DNA from: Lysobacterales bacterium UBA2790
GTDB taxonomy: Bacteria; Pseudomonadota; Gammaproteobacteria; Xanthomonadales; Xanthomonadaceae
DNA length: 12,235 nucleotides
Assembly (NCBI GenBank): GCA_002352135.1
Contig: DEHW01000080.1
Span: 3,172 to 15,406 of the forward strand
Direction: 5' to 3'
A program made the translations under genes and the position numbers. The number at the start of each line of letters is the position of its first letter. The stretch's first letter is position 1. The notes under the pieces are model-generated. The model worked only from the letters and a program-made list of their open reading frames with translations. It had not been told where the DNA came from and searched no databases. Positions 1-9,301 of this stretch are shown here, one piece after another.

Positions 1-99
1 ATTCCGCAGCCCGGCGATCTGGAAGTACTCAGCCCCGCATTCGCGCTCACCCAGCAAGGCAGCGAACTGGAGTTGCAGATCAATCGCGTGGTCGAGTGA
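1..99 (+). CDS. 3' end of an unrecognised gene
   Basis: Frame 1 is open from the window edge to a TGA at 97-99 and gives 32 residues ending in LQINRVVE. The residue mix is that of an ordinary soluble or beta-rich protein tail, whereas frame 3 over the same bases is arginine-rich and looks like a shadow. Its stop shares base 99 with the ATG of the next gene (TGATG), an arrangement typical of translationally coupled genes in one operon. The fragment is too short to assign a family or function. The start lies outside the window. Confidence 0.6.
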   Translation: MPQPGDLEVLSPAFALTQQGSELELQINRVVE

Positions 100-1238
100 T
101 GGGCGAGTTTGTACCGCCGGGGACGCGTTGGTTCGATCTGCCTTCACCCTTCCTCATGAAGCGTGGCGGTTGCCTGAATGCCGCCCGGCTCGCCTTCGAA
201 ACCTGGGGAGAGTTGAATGCCGCGCGCGACAATGCCGTGCTCATTGTCACGGGTCTTTCGCCCAGCGCCCATGCGGCCAGTCATGCCGACAACCCCGAAC
301 CGGGCTGGTGGGAAGCGATGCTCGGTCCGGGCAAAGCCATCGATACCCGTCGCTGGTTCGTCATCTGCGTCAATTCGCTGGGCAGTTGTCGTGGCTCTGC
401 TGGACCCGCCTCAGTCAATCCGGAAACTGGCGCAGCTTACTGCCTGAGCTTTCCCGAGTTGTCGATCGAGGACGGCGCTCGCGCCGCGCATGCGCTGGTG
501 CATGGCCTGGGCATCCGCCAACTGGACACCTTGATTGGCTGCTCGATGGGTGGCATGACGGCACTCGCCTACCTGCTGCAGTTTCCGGGTGCGGCGCGTC
601 GTCACATCAATATCTGTGGTGCGGCGCACGCGCTGCCATTTTCAATTGCCGTGCGCTCGCTGCAGCGTGAAGCGATCCGCCTCGATCCGCTTTGGAACGA
701 AGGCCAATACAGTGATGCCAGCTATCCCGAATCCGGCATGCGCATCGCGCGCAAGCTGGGCGTCCTGACCTACCGGTCGGCGCTGGAATGGCATGGGCGA
801 TTCGGTCGCGTACGCATGGACAACGAACTGCGCGAGGACGAGCCGTTTGGTCTGGAGTTCCAGGTCGAGTCCTATCTCGAAGGCCACGCCAAACGCTTCG
901 TGCGCGCCTTTGATCCCAATTGCTATCTCTACCTGTCGCGCTCAATGGACTGGTTCGACACCGCCGAATATGGCGATGGTTCGGTCGAGCGTGGGCTGGC
1001 GCGCATTCATGGCACGCAATCGCTGGTGATCGGCATCAGTACCGACATCCTGTTCCCCATTGAGCAACAGGAACAGATTGCCGAAGGATTAGCGTTGGGC
1101 GGCAATCAGGTCGCTTTCCTCGCATTTCCGTCGCCACAGGGTCACGACGCCTTTCTGGTTGATTTCGACCGCTTCGACCCCGCCTTGCGACGCTTTCTGA
1201 GCGGCGACAGCGTCGTCGACTCCACTGCGTCTGCCTGA
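99..1238 (+). CDS. metX: MetX-family O-acyltransferase (probably serine O-succinyltransferase; annotated as homoserine O-acyltransferase)
   Basis: A 379-residue cytoplasmic alpha/beta-hydrolase of the MetX family, which transfers an acyl group from acyl-CoA to the hydroxyl of homoserine or serine to activate it for sulfur incorporation. Visible signatures are VNSLGSCRGS (91-100), the nucleophile elbow GCSMGG (147-152, Ser149), TDILFP with the acid Asp316, and GHDAFL with the base His349, so the catalytic triad is complete. The family elbow is usually GGSMGG; here Cys148 replaces Gly. Whole stretches such as LPFSIAVRSLQREAIRLDP and DPNCYLYLSRSMDWFD match my memory of Xanthomonadales members shown to be L-serine O-succinyltransferases, acting in cysteine rather than methionine synthesis; that substrate is inference. 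I chose the ATG at 99, which overlaps the upstream stop; a GTG at 96 is a less likely start. No strong ribosome site is seen, consistent with coupling. It converges on lolA with one base between the stops. Confidence 0.9.
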   Translation: MGEFVPPGTRWFDLPSPFLMKRGGCLNAARLAFETWGELNAARDNAVLIVTGLSPSAHAASHADNPEPGWWEAMLGPGKAIDTRRWFVICVNSLGSCRGSAGPASVNPETGAAYCLSFPELSIEDGARAAHALVHGLGIRQLDTLIGCSMGGMTALAYLLQFPGAARRHINICGAAHALPFSIAVRSLQREAIRLDPLWNEGQYSDASYPESGMRIARKLGVLTYRSALEWHGRFGRVRMDNELREDEPFGLEFQVESYLEGHAKRFVRAFDPNCYLYLSRSMDWFDTAEYGDGSVERGLARIHGTQSLVIGISTDILFPIEQQEQIAEGLALGGNQVAFLAFPSPQGHDAFLVDFDRFDPALRRFLSGDSVVDSTASA

Positions 1239-1239
1239 T

Positions 1240-1914
1240 TCACTCACCAAGCGGAATCACTTCCGCCTTCGGGTCATAGTCGCCAACCACATCGGCATCC
1301 GCTGGAATGGCAAAGTGGAAGGTATCGGGAGCAAAGTCGGGATTGCGCTGCCAATCGCTGAAGTTCACCTCGGTCTTCTGACCCAGTGAATCCTGCAATT
1401 CCATGCGCGCCAACTGTTCCCCAGCAAACCCCAACAGCGCACGGTCGAGCTGTGCGTCATCACGTTTTGCCTGCAATTCAACCCATTCCAAGCCATCGCG
1501 TTGCCCCGCGCTGCGGACATCGAACTGGCGCGCCCGCTCTTCGGGATCGACCACCGCCAACAGCGGACTTTGCTGCTCCTCGCCAAGTTGCTTGCGCACC
1601 GTCACCTGTTCAAGGTCAGGATCATGGATGAATACGTGGTCGCCATCGGCGACGATCAACTGCGGAAACGGGGCTTGATATTCCCAGCGAAACTGCCGTG
1701 GCACCGCCAACGCGACGCGGCCCGACGAGGACTCCTTGAGTTGCCCATCGGCATCCCAGACGCGTTGCTCAAAGTGTCCATCGACCCCGGTCAGCCCTGC
1801 AGTGAAGCGGGCAATCACCGATTCACCATCATCCGCCGCCATCGCGGGACCCACCGAAATCAAACACAGCAAACTCAAGCACACACGGCGGAAAAGGACA
1901 GGCGGAATGGACAT
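1240..1914 (-). CDS. lolA: Outer-membrane lipoprotein carrier protein LolA
   Basis: A 224-residue periplasmic chaperone that takes lipoproteins from the inner-membrane LolCDE transporter and hands them to LolB at the outer membrane. It starts at MSIPP; the open frame runs further up, but those 40 residues lack protein character. The first 26 residues form a signal peptide: Arg9-Arg10, a hydrophobic core VCLSLLCLISVG, and an AMA cleavage site before ADDGES. The mature part follows the LolA beta-barrel pattern: FRWEYQAPFPQLIVADG (75-91), then GDHVFIHDPDLEQV (91-104) and the closing FHFAIPADADVV (199-210). It lies directly downstream of ftsK in the same direction, as in E. coli and many other gammaproteobacteria, but the usual next gene rarA is absent: the stop faces metX, one base away. 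A GGGA lies a little upstream of the ATG. Confidence 0.93.
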   Translation of the reverse strand: MSIPPVLFRRVCLSLLCLISVGPAMAADDGESVIARFTAGLTGVDGHFEQRVWDADGQLKESSSGRVALAVPRQFRWEYQAPFPQLIVADGDHVFIHDPDLEQVTVRKQLGEEQQSPLLAVVDPEERARQFDVRSAGQRDGLEWVELQAKRDDAQLDRALLGFAGEQLARMELQDSLGQKTEVNFSDWQRNPDFAPDTFHFAIPADADVVGDYDPKAEVIPLGE

Positions 1915-1934
1915 GGATTGAATCCCGTGAAAGA

Positions 1935-1958
1935 GGCGCGCATTGGAGCATGCGCGCC
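1935..1958 (-). terminator. Perfect hairpin between ftsK and lolA (weak terminator or attenuator candidate)
   Basis: GGCGCGCAT at 1935-1943 is exactly complementary to ATGCGCGCC at 1950-1958, giving a 9-bp stem with a 6-base loop. It lies 41 bases past the ftsK stop and 20 bases before the lolA start, on the transcribed minus strand. The stem is followed by TCTTTC rather than a clean T run, so it may only weaken read-through, protect an mRNA 3' end, or separate ftsK from lolA expression. The role is inference; the pairing is visible. Confidence 0.45.
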
Positions 1959-1999
1959 GCTGGATGTTTCGCAGGAAACCCCTGCAGGTTGCCGATAGT

Positions 2000-4324
2000 T
2001 CAGTCGCGCGACGGCACCAGCACCGTGCGGTCACCGTTGTGCTCGGGCGCGCTGACGATACCGGCCGCTTCCATTGCCTCGACCAGACGCGCGGCGCGGT
2101 TGTAGCCGATCTTCAGGCGACGCTGCACACCAGAAATCGAAGCGCGGCGGGTTTCAATGACGATCTGTACGGCTTGGTCGTACAAGGCATCCTGCTCCGG
2201 ATCAACACTGGAAAGGCTCTCAGGCAACCCGGTCGGCCCGACCACGACGCCATCGCCCATGCTGTGGACTTCTTCCAGAACGCCTTCAAGGTAGTCCGGA
2301 CCACCGCTCGACTGTCGCAGGTACTCGACCACGCGATGCACTTCGTCATCACTGACGAATGCCCCATGCACGCGCTCCGGCATCGCGGTTCCCGGCGGCA
2401 GGTAGAGCATGTCACCGTGTCCCAGCAGGGTTTCTGCGCCACTCTGATCCAGGATGGTGCGGGAATCGATCTTCGAACTGACCTGAAACGCGATACGGGT
2501 CGGGATATTGGCTTTGATGAGACCGGTGATCACATCGACCGATGGCCGCTGGGTGGCCAGAATCAGATGGATGCCTGCGGCACGGGCTTTCTGCGCAAGG
2601 CGTGCGATCAGCTCCTCCACCTTCTTACCGACAATCATCATCATGTCGGCAAACTCATCGATGATCACCACCAGATAAGGCAATGCCCCCAACTCGCGAG
2701 GCACTTCACCCAACTCGGGGTTCGGCTTGAACACCGGATCCATCATCGGCTGCCCGGCGTCGCTGGCGTCTTTCACTTTCTTATTGAAGCCCGCCAAGTT
2801 GCGCACGCCCACAGCCGCCATCAAGCGGTAACGGCGCTCCATCTCTGCCACGCACCAACGTAGGCCATTGGCAGCCTCCTTCATGTCGGTGACCACCGGT
2901 GCCAGCAGGTGCGGAATGCCCTCGTAGACCGACAACTCCAGCATCTTCGGGTCGATCATAAGCATGCGCACATCTTTCGCGCTGGCCTTGTAGAGCAGGC
3001 TCAACACCATCGCATTCAAGGCAACCGACTTACCAGAACCGGTCGTCCCCGCCACCAACAGGTGTGGCATGCGTGCGAGGTCGACCACCGACGGTCTGCC
3101 GCCAATGTCCTTACCCAGCGCCAGCGCCAGCGGCGAATGCAGCTTGTCGTACTCCTTGGAGCGCAGGATCTCCGACAGATAGATGATCTCCCGGTTCGCG
3201 TTCGGGATCTCCAGCCCGATCACCGATTTACCGGGGATGACGTCGACCACGCGCACCGACTTCACCGACAATCCGCGCGCAATGTCTTTGTCCAGCGAGT
3301 TGACCTGACTGCCCTTCACACCGGGGGCAGGTTCCATTTCAAATCGAGTGATCACCGGACCAGGAAAGACGCCGACCACCTGTGCATCAATGCGAAAATC
3401 CTTGAGCTTGAACTCGATCTGACGCGACAGCGTTTCCAGGGCTTCTTCGGAATACCCTTTCGGTTGCGGCTTGGGATCATCAAGCAAGGCCAGCGGCGGC
3501 AAGGCGCCGTCCTTTGCCACGCCAGCAGAAAACAGCGGAATCTGCTGCTCGCGTTGCGCACGCTCACTGCGTTCGGGCGGGGGTAGTTGCGGTTCAATTT
3601 TCAGCGGATCACGCTTGGCCCGCTTGGCCTTTTCTTCGCGTCGCATTTCCTGCCGCTCGGCAATCGCTTCTCGAACGGCTCGGCGCTCGGAACTGTGCTG
3701 TGCCCGCGTTTGCAGGCGCTCAAATGCCCAGAGTACTGCCCTGCCGAGATGATCCATCAGCGCGAGCCAGGACAATCCGGTGGCCAGCGTAATGGAAACG
3801 GCGACCGTCGCCACCAGCAAGAGACTGCCGCCCATGCCACCAAACAATCGCGACAGCGCATTGCCGATCAAGCTGCCAAGTAGACCGCCCGAATGCATCG
3901 GAAGATCGGACCCCCAGGCCGTACGGTGCATGGCGATCAGCGCCGCGCTCGCAAGCAAAAGCAGCACCGCTCCCAGCAGTCGCAATGCAGGTGTCAACGC
4001 GGTGTCCGCCTCCTCGACCCTTCCGCGGCGAAGCGCGGTCCAAGCCAATACGCCCAGCAGTAGCGGTGTCGCATAGGCGGTCACTCCGAAAATGGCAAAC
4101 AGCACATCCGCCACATAGGCACCGGTCAATCCACCAAAGTTGCGAATTTCTCCGGTCACGCTGCCGACGCGCGACCAGCCCGGATCACTGCCGTCGTAAG
4201 TCCACAGGCATGCCGCAAGCAACAGGATCAAGGGCGCCAGGAGCAGGATGACGGTCTCCCGCCACATCAGGGTCCGCGACTGCGCGATGACGGGTCTTCG
4301 CAAATCTTCCCTCGGTCGTGACAC
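2000..4324 (-). CDS. ftsK: DNA translocase FtsK
   Basis: A 774-residue (GTG start) division-septum DNA pump that moves chromosome termini and activates XerCD at dif. Residues 1-195 carry hydrophobic segments for about four membrane spans (the first is [17 protein letters not shown] near 25-41), then a short charged linker (about 205-285) rich in Arg, Glu and Pro. The motor domain has Walker A GTTGSGKS (426-433), Walker B VVIIDE (552-557) and [12 protein letters not shown] (590-601). The C-terminal winged-helix gamma domain (about 708-774) contains [21 protein letters not shown], the KOPS-reading and XerD-contact element. I prefer the GTG at 4322-4324 because GAGGA lies 10 bases upstream and the resulting cytoplasmic N-terminus is of normal length. 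The ATG at 4372 would add 16 residues, has no ribosome site and lies inside an inverted repeat. The protein is much shorter than E. coli FtsK, whose linker is very long. It lies upstream of lolA and divergent from trxB, with no lrp between. Confidence 0.93.
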   Translation of the reverse strand: MSRPREDLRRPVIAQSRTLMWRETVILLLAPLILLLAACLWTYDGSDPGWSRVGSVTGEIRNFGGLTGAYVADVLFAIFGVTAYATPLLLGVLAWTALRRGRVEEADTALTPALRLLGAVLLLLASAALIAMHRTAWGSDLPMHSGGLLGSLIGNALSRLFGGMGGSLLLVATVAVSITLATGLSWLALMDHLGRAVLWAFERLQTRAQHSSERRAVREAIAERQEMRREEKAKRAKRDPLKIEPQLPPPERSERAQREQQIPLFSAGVAKDGALPPLALLDDPKPQPKGYSEEALETLSRQIEFKLKDFRIDAQVVGVFPGPVITRFEMEPAPGVKGSQVNSLDKDIARGLSVKSVRVVDVIPGKSVIGLEIPNANREIIYLSEILRSKEYDKLHSPLALALGKDIGGRPSVVDLARMPHLLVAGTTGSGKSVALNAMVLSLLYKASAKDVRMLMIDPKMLELSVYEGIPHLLAPVVTDMKEAANGLRWCVAEMERRYRLMAAVGVRNLAGFNKKVKDASDAGQPMMDPVFKPNPELGEVPRELGALPYLVVIIDEFADMMMIVGKKVEELIARLAQKARAAGIHLILATQRPSVDVITGLIKANIPTRIAFQVSSKIDSRTILDQSGAETLLGHGDMLYLPPGTAMPERVHGAFVSDDEVHRVVEYLRQSSGGPDYLEGVLEEVHSMGDGVVVGPTGLPESLSSVDPEQDALYDQAVQIVIETRRASISGVQRRLKIGYNRAARLVEAMEAAGIVSAPEHNGDRTVLVPSRD

Positions 4325-4334
4325 CGTGTTGAGT

Positions 4335-4339
4335 TCCTC
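4335..4339 (-). promoter_or_regulatory. Ribosome binding site supporting the ftsK GTG start
   Basis: On the minus strand GAGGA (TCCTC on the plus strand) stands 10 bases before the GTG at 4324-4322. The ATG at 4372 has no purine-rich stretch at the right distance. This decides in favour of the shorter N-terminus, though the spacing is a little long. Confidence 0.5.
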
Positions 4340-4351
4340 GATTCGGGTTGA

Positions 4352-5482
<1,131 letters not shown>

Positions 5483-5519
5483 GCCACGCTTGGCTTCGAC
5501 ACCCTCCCGGTGACAGAAC

Positions 5520-6272
5520 TTGAGCTGGCATCTGCCACAGTTGGGCACACATCCCGACTCGCCCTTTCCGACTTTGGATCGCGCGTTGCACGATCCCAAT
5601 GGATTGCTGTGCTGGGGAGGCGACCTCAGTACAGCCCGACTCCTGAATGCCTATCGGCAAGGGATTTTTCCCTGGTTTTCCGAGGAACAGCCGCCCTTGT
5701 GGTGGTCGCCCGACCCGCGCATGGTGCTGCCGACAGCGTCCCTGCACGTCAGTCGGAGTCTGCGCAAACTCTGGCGACAACAGGACTGGACGATCAGTGC
5801 AGATCGCGCCTTCGAGTCAGTCATTCGAGCATGTGCCAGCGCACCTCGTGACGGACAGCAAGGCACCTGGATCAGCGCCCCGATGCGTCGCGCCTATGTC
5901 GACTTGCATCGCGCTGGTTACGCCCATTCAGTGGAGATCTGGGAGGGCGATCGCCTGATCGGTGGCATCTACGGGGTTGCCATCGGCCGAATGTTCTTTG
6001 GTGAATCGATGTTCAGCGCCGAAACGGGCGGATCGAAAACGGCCATCGCCGCACTCTGCGCTGTGCTGCATGCCTGGGGTTGTCCGCTGCTGGATGGGCA
6101 GGTCGAATCCGAACACCTCGCCACATTGGGATTTCGGACCGTCCCCCGCGCGACCTTCATCGAGCAGCTTCGCGCGCTGTGCTCTGGCGATACGCTACAC
6201 GGTCAGTGGGGTCGCCGTTGGCCGTTGACGGAACTTCGTCACCTGCACGAGTGCTCGGTTCATCTTGGCTGA
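5520..6272 (+). CDS. aat: Leucyl/phenylalanyl-tRNA--protein transferase
   Basis: A 250-residue cytoplasmic enzyme that transfers Leu or Phe from tRNA onto proteins with N-terminal Lys or Arg, making N-degrons for ClpS/ClpAP. Family motifs are clear: GIFPWF (48-53), WWSPDPR (61-67), GTWI (115-118), YGVAIGRMFFGESMFS (151-166), SK (172-173) and DGQV (192-195), where Asp192 and Gln194 match the E. coli Asp186/Gln188 pair. The start is TTG at 5520: the N-terminus MSWHLPQLG matches the family's usual beginning, GGTGA stands 6 bases upstream (5509-5513), and there is no in-frame ATG before the conserved core. It lies between trxB and infA as in the E. coli neighbourhood. No clpS or clpA lies in the window. 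Confidence 0.95.
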   Translation: MSWHLPQLGTHPDSPFPTLDRALHDPNGLLCWGGDLSTARLLNAYRQGIFPWFSEEQPPLWWSPDPRMVLPTASLHVSRSLRKLWRQQDWTISADRAFESVIRACASAPRDGQQGTWISAPMRRAYVDLHRAGYAHSVEIWEGDRLIGGIYGVAIGRMFFGESMFSAETGGSKTAIAALCAVLHAWGCPLLDGQVESEHLATLGFRTVPRATFIEQLRALCSGDTLHGQWGRRWPLTELRHLHECSVHLG

Positions 6273-6302
6273 CTGTCGGTTTGTCGTCCGGCGTGGCATA
6301 AT
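6273..6302 (+). promoter_or_regulatory. Candidate promoter for infA
   Basis: CATAAT at 6297-6302 matches the -10 consensus at five of six positions. The best -35 is CTGTCG at 6273-6278 with an 18-base spacer, matching only three of six. Transcription would start near 6309, about 33 bases before infA. It lies in the 69-base gap after aat. The -10 is plausible and the -35 is weak. Confidence 0.35.
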
Positions 6303-6341
6303 CGCGGACTTACCCAGTGGTCCCACACTCTCCGAGTTCGA

Positions 6342-6560
6342 ATGTCCAAAGACGATTCCATTGAAATGGAAGGCACGGTGCTTGAAACCCTGCCCAACAC
6401 CGTTTTCCGCGTAAAGCTTGAAAACGGTCACGTGGTCACCGCCCACATCTCCGGTCGCATGCGCAAGAACTACATCCGCATCCTTACCGGCGACAAGGTC
6501 AAGGTTGAAATGACGCCTTACGACCTGACCAAAGGGCGAATCACCTACCGGATGAAGTGA
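6342..6560 (+). CDS. infA: Translation initiation factor IF-1
   Basis: A 72-residue S1-like OB-fold protein that binds the ribosomal A site of the 30S subunit during initiation with IF-2 and IF-3. The sequence is the standard bacterial one: [19 protein letters not shown], then [26 protein letters not shown] and a C-terminal [12 protein letters not shown]. Length and start match the family exactly. Spacing to aat is 69 bases, with a possible promoter of its own, and a strong hairpin terminator follows 14 bases after the stop, so transcription of the trxB-aat-infA run ends here. Confidence 0.98.
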   Translation: MSKDDSIEMEGTVLETLPNTVFRVKLENGHVVTAHISGRMRKNYIRILTGDKVKVEMTPYDLTKGRITYRMK

Positions 6561-6574
6561 TCCGCACGAACAGC

Positions 6575-6611
6575 AGCGCCGCCGTTCTCTGCAACGGCGG
6601 CGCTTTCGTTT
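6575..6611 (+). terminator. Intrinsic terminator after infA
   Basis: AGCGCCGCCGTT (6575-6586) and AACGGCGGCGCT (6593-6604) form a perfect 12-bp GC-rich stem around a 6-base loop. They are followed by TTCGTTT (6605-6611), a broken T tract. It is well placed to end infA transcripts. On the minus strand the hairpin lies 45 bases past the purU stop but lacks a T tract there, so it would serve purU less well. Confidence 0.85.
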
Positions 6612-6648
6612 GCCTGGACGTTCAATTGTCCGCAGATCAAGCGCGCTG

Positions 6649-7536
6649 TTACGCCCCGCCCTGACGGAACACCACTGTGCGCAGGCCGTTTAGCAGCACG
6701 CGGCGTTCGGCATGCCAGTGCACGGCACGCGCCAACACGACGTTTTCAACGTCCTTGCCGATACGTACCAACGCATTGGCATCCATACCGTGCCCAACAC
6801 GCACGCTGTCCTGCTCGATGATCGGGCCTTCATCCAGGTCACGGGTGACGTAGTGCGCTGTCGCACCGACCAACTTGACACCACGCGCATGTGCCTGGTG
6901 ATAAGGCCTTGCCCCTTTGAAACTCGGCAGGAAGGAATGATGGATGTTGATGCAGCGCCCTGACAGCGCCTCGCACATGGCGTCGGACAGCACCTGCATG
7001 TAGCGCGCCAGCACGACCAGTTCCGCACCCGCCGCCTCGACAACCTGCAGGAAAGCCGCCTCTTGCGCCGCCTTGTCGGTGCCCATCGGCAAGTGGTGAT
7101 ACGGAATACCGTACCAGTCGACCATCCTGCGCATGTCATCGTGATTCGACACAACACCGACGACATCGACAGGCAACTCTCCCGAGTGCCAACGATTGAG
7201 CAGGTGATTCAGACAATGACCATGCCGCGACACCGCCAGGACCACCTTCATCGGCGACTGGGCCGGGTGCAGTGCTAATTGCATGTCGAAGCGCTGCGCG
7301 ACCGGTTTCAGCACGATCTGGAAGTCCTCTGCGGTCCGAAACCGCGCCTCCGTCGGGCGAAACTCCGTACGCATGAAAAACAACCCCGTGTCGGGATCGC
7401 CGAAATGCGAGGACTCGATGATGAAAGCACCGGCAGAGGCCAGGGCCGACGCTACGCCAGCAACGATACCAACGGCATCCGCACAGCGAATAGTGAGAAC
7501 AAAGTGACCAGTGTGCAGAGGCGGCGTGGTTCGCAT
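6649..7536 (-). CDS. purU: Formyltetrahydrofolate deformylase
   Basis: A 295-residue cytoplasmic enzyme that hydrolyses 10-formyl-THF to THF and formate, balancing one-carbon pools and supplying formate for PurT. An N-terminal ACT domain (about 12-85, including CADAVGIVAGVASAL) is followed by a GART-like formyl-transferase fold. Landmarks are SRHGHCLNHLL (103-113), LARYMQVLS (176-184), NIHHSFLPSFKGARPYHQA (197-215) with Asn197 and His199, and DLDEGPII (233-240) with Asp235 as the third catalytic residue. The ATG at 7536 gives the normal length; the open frame extends to 7620 without conserved sequence. No good ribosome site is seen. It converges with infA and lies 235 bases downstream of truD in the same direction, too far to claim a shared operon. 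Confidence 0.94.
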   Translation of the reverse strand: MRTTPPLHTGHFVLTIRCADAVGIVAGVASALASAGAFIIESSHFGDPDTGLFFMRTEFRPTEARFRTAEDFQIVLKPVAQRFDMQLALHPAQSPMKVVLAVSRHGHCLNHLLNRWHSGELPVDVVGVVSNHDDMRRMVDWYGIPYHHLPMGTDKAAQEAAFLQVVEAAGAELVVLARYMQVLSDAMCEALSGRCINIHHSFLPSFKGARPYHQAHARGVKLVGATAHYVTRDLDEGPIIEQDSVRVGHGMDANALVRIGKDVENVVLARAVHWHAERRVLLNGLRTVVFRQGGA

Positions 7537-7771
7537 GAGACTGCTTTGATTGCCTGAACGAGTAAACGGGATCGTGCCGAGCGGGCATCCTGCTGCATGC
7601 GCCGGGACCTGTACACCCATAGCGCGACAAAGGCGGTCATGGACTATCCATCACGTCGCGTCCCCTAGGCGTTTGCGAAGCACGTTGTCGAAAAGACAGC
7701 CGCGACGCCGAATTGCAAGCGGCCCCGTTGCTGAAATTGTGAGCCTTCGCGGTCCGATCAGGTCTGCACAC
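7537..7771. other. Gene-free stretch between truD and purU
   Basis: These 235 bases form the longest gap in the window. I found no convincing small gene, no terminator with a T tract for truD and no promoter with both hexamers for purU. Small inverted repeats, such as ATGGA-CTA-TCCAT at 7639-7651, are of a size expected by chance. No known riboswitch pattern was recognised, though a purU leader could hold a structured RNA that I cannot fold by eye. Confidence 0.5.
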
Positions 7772-8809
7772 TCAGCCTTCCGAGACCTCACCCAAGGCAT
7801 GCAAAACCACCGTCGCGTAGGCTCCTGCGGGCAGGAAGAAGCGTAGTTCCAGGTCGGGCGAGGCGGGATCGGGTGAGTCGCTCAGCCATTGCCATTGCAA
7901 TTGCCGCACTGGCAGACGAAGGGCGCGGCGTTCCTGACGCAGTCCCTCGGCTTCCAGGCCGCGCTTGAGCTCGTCCTGATCCGCGAGTACGCGGTTCTCC
8001 AGTGTCTGCACATCGGCTTGTGGGCGCAGTTCACCACGCCCCCACATTGGACCGGTGGGATGAATGTCCATGTCCATCAGACGCTGGTGCAGACGTTCGT
8101 CCAGCGGCTCGGGTCCGAACACGCTGTGGCTACCGTCCAGCATGAACACTTCGCCGTCCAGAGCGCGGTCCCATGTGCCTTGCACAACGCGCTCGGCGAG
8201 GACACTGTTGAACAGACTCGACCTGGCCGCGGATATCAGGAATCCGCGTTTGGCGCGATCCACGCGTTTGCCTGCAAACATGGCCTTGGCCGAGGCGACG
8301 TTGCCGCCGTCGTGGCCGAATCGCTGCTCACCGAAATAATTCGGCACGCCGCGCGAGGCGATCTGCGTCAGACGATCTTCCACAGAAGCGCGTTCACCGC
8401 GCACCTCACGCAGGCGCAGGACGAAGTGATTGCCGGCCAGGGCGCCGCGCGGCAGTTTGCGTGCATGCCATGCCTGATCAAGCACACGAAAGCTCTCGTG
8501 TTCGGGCAGCGGCTCCGGTGCGACGCGCTTGGCGAGGTGGACGCTGAAGGTCTGTTCGGTGACGGCGTGGCGATCTTTCAATCCGGCATAGCTCACACCC
8601 ATCGGTGCGATGCCCGCCCAACGCGCCAATTGCTCGGCCACCCAGGCGGTATTGGCACCGCGCTTCTCGATCCGCAGCAGGAGATGCTCACCGCTGCCGG
8701 AGGGTTCGAAGCCCAGATCCTCCATCACCCGGAAGTCTTCCCACTGCGCCCGCATGCGCGCTTGCAGGACGGACTCACCCAAGCCACGTGGCAAACGGTC
8801 GTCGCTCAT
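7772..8809 (-). CDS. truD: tRNA pseudouridine(13) synthase TruD
   Basis: A 345-residue enzyme that isomerises U13 of tRNA (E. coli tRNA-Glu is the classical substrate). It shows the TruD catalytic motif [11 protein letters not shown], with the nucleophile Asp79 preceded by Lys78, and the family signature [12 protein letters not shown] (154-165). An early ED-FRV element (24-28) is also typical. The start is ATG at 8809, overlapping the ispF stop by four bases (ATGA at 8809-8806), which implies translational coupling; the pair ispF-truD is common in gammaproteobacteria. Here it is the last gene of the orn-uup-ispF-truD run. surE and pcm, which often follow, are not present. Confidence 0.96.
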   Translation of the reverse strand: MSDDRLPRGLGESVLQARMRAQWEDFRVMEDLGFEPSGSGEHLLLRIEKRGANTAWVAEQLARWAGIAPMGVSYAGLKDRHAVTEQTFSVHLAKRVAPEPLPEHESFRVLDQAWHARKLPRGALAGNHFVLRLREVRGERASVEDRLTQIASRGVPNYFGEQRFGHDGGNVASAKAMFAGKRVDRAKRGFLISAARSSLFNSVLAERVVQGTWDRALDGEVFMLDGSHSVFGPEPLDERLHQRLMDMDIHPTGPMWGRGELRPQADVQTLENRVLADQDELKRGLEAEGLRQERRALRLPVRQLQWQWLSDSPDPASPDLELRFFLPAGAYATVVLHALGEVSEG

Positions 8810-9291
8810 GCCGCAGACCCGATGCGTTCCAGCAACACCACGGCCTGGGCGGCGATGCCTTCCTCACGACCGGTAAACCCGAGCTTCTCGGTGGTGGTGG
8901 CCTTGACGCTGACCACATCGGCCGACACCGCCATATCTGCGGCAAGGCAGGCACGCATCGCCTCGATGTGCGGCAACAATTTCGGGCGCTCGCACATCAC
9001 CACACTGTCCACATTCACCACTCGCCAGCCGCGTTCGCACAGCATCGCCACGACGGCGCGCAGCAGCTCCCGACTGTCGACGCCCTTCCAACGTGGATCG
9101 CCGGGCGGAAAATGCTTGCCGATGTCGCCCAAGGCCAAGGCGCCAAGCAGAGCGTCGCACAAGGCATGAATCAACACGTCGCCATCCGAATGCGCGATCA
9201 GGCCACGCATATGCGGAATCCTCACGCCGCCAAGAATCACGGAATCGCCTTCGCCGAAGGCATGGACATCAAAGCCGGTTCCAATTCGCAT
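8806..9291 (-). CDS. ispF: 2-C-methyl-D-erythritol 2,4-cyclodiphosphate synthase
   Basis: A 161-residue enzyme of the MEP isoprenoid pathway that cyclises CDP-methylerythritol 2-phosphate with loss of CMP; the family works as a trimer with a divalent metal at each interface. The metal ligands Asp8 and His10 (GFDVHAF) and His42 are present, with [18 protein letters not shown] (34-51), DIGKHFPP (56-63) and the CMP-binding [13 protein letters not shown] (130-142). The length is typical. The start is 10 bases after the uup stop, with GAGAG as a weak ribosome site; the end overlaps truD. Its usual partner ispD is not next to it. Confidence 0.97.
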   Translation of the reverse strand: MRIGTGFDVHAFGEGDSVILGGVRIPHMRGLIAHSDGDVLIHALCDALLGALALGDIGKHFPPGDPRWKGVDSRELLRAVVAMLCERGWRVVNVDSVVMCERPKLLPHIEAMRACLAADMAVSADVVSVKATTTEKLGFTGREEGIAAQAVVLLERIGSAA

Positions 9292-9301
9292 CAGGGTGCT
9301 C

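Noticed and set aside
304..311. GCTGGTGG octamer identical to E. coli Chi
   Set aside because: A single copy inside a coding region of GC-rich DNA; Chi sequences differ between lineages, so no role can be claimed.
1943..2863. 306-codon plus-strand open frame opposite the ftsK 3' part
   Set aside because: It is antisense to the FtsK motor and gamma domains, rich in His and Arg, with no family resemblance.
5483..5494. GCCA-CGCT-TGGC mini hairpin after trxB
   Set aside because: A four-base stem without a T tract, in a 37-base gap within a likely operon; too weak to call a terminator.
7639..7651. ATGGA-CTA-TCCAT inverted repeat ahead of purU
   Set aside because: Five-base arms are expected by chance over this length and no promoter element lies nearby.
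7889..9169. 426-codon plus-strand open frame opposite truD and ispF
   Set aside because: It spans two real genes on the other strand that have complete catalytic motifs; its composition is that of a shadow frame and it has no ribosome site of note.
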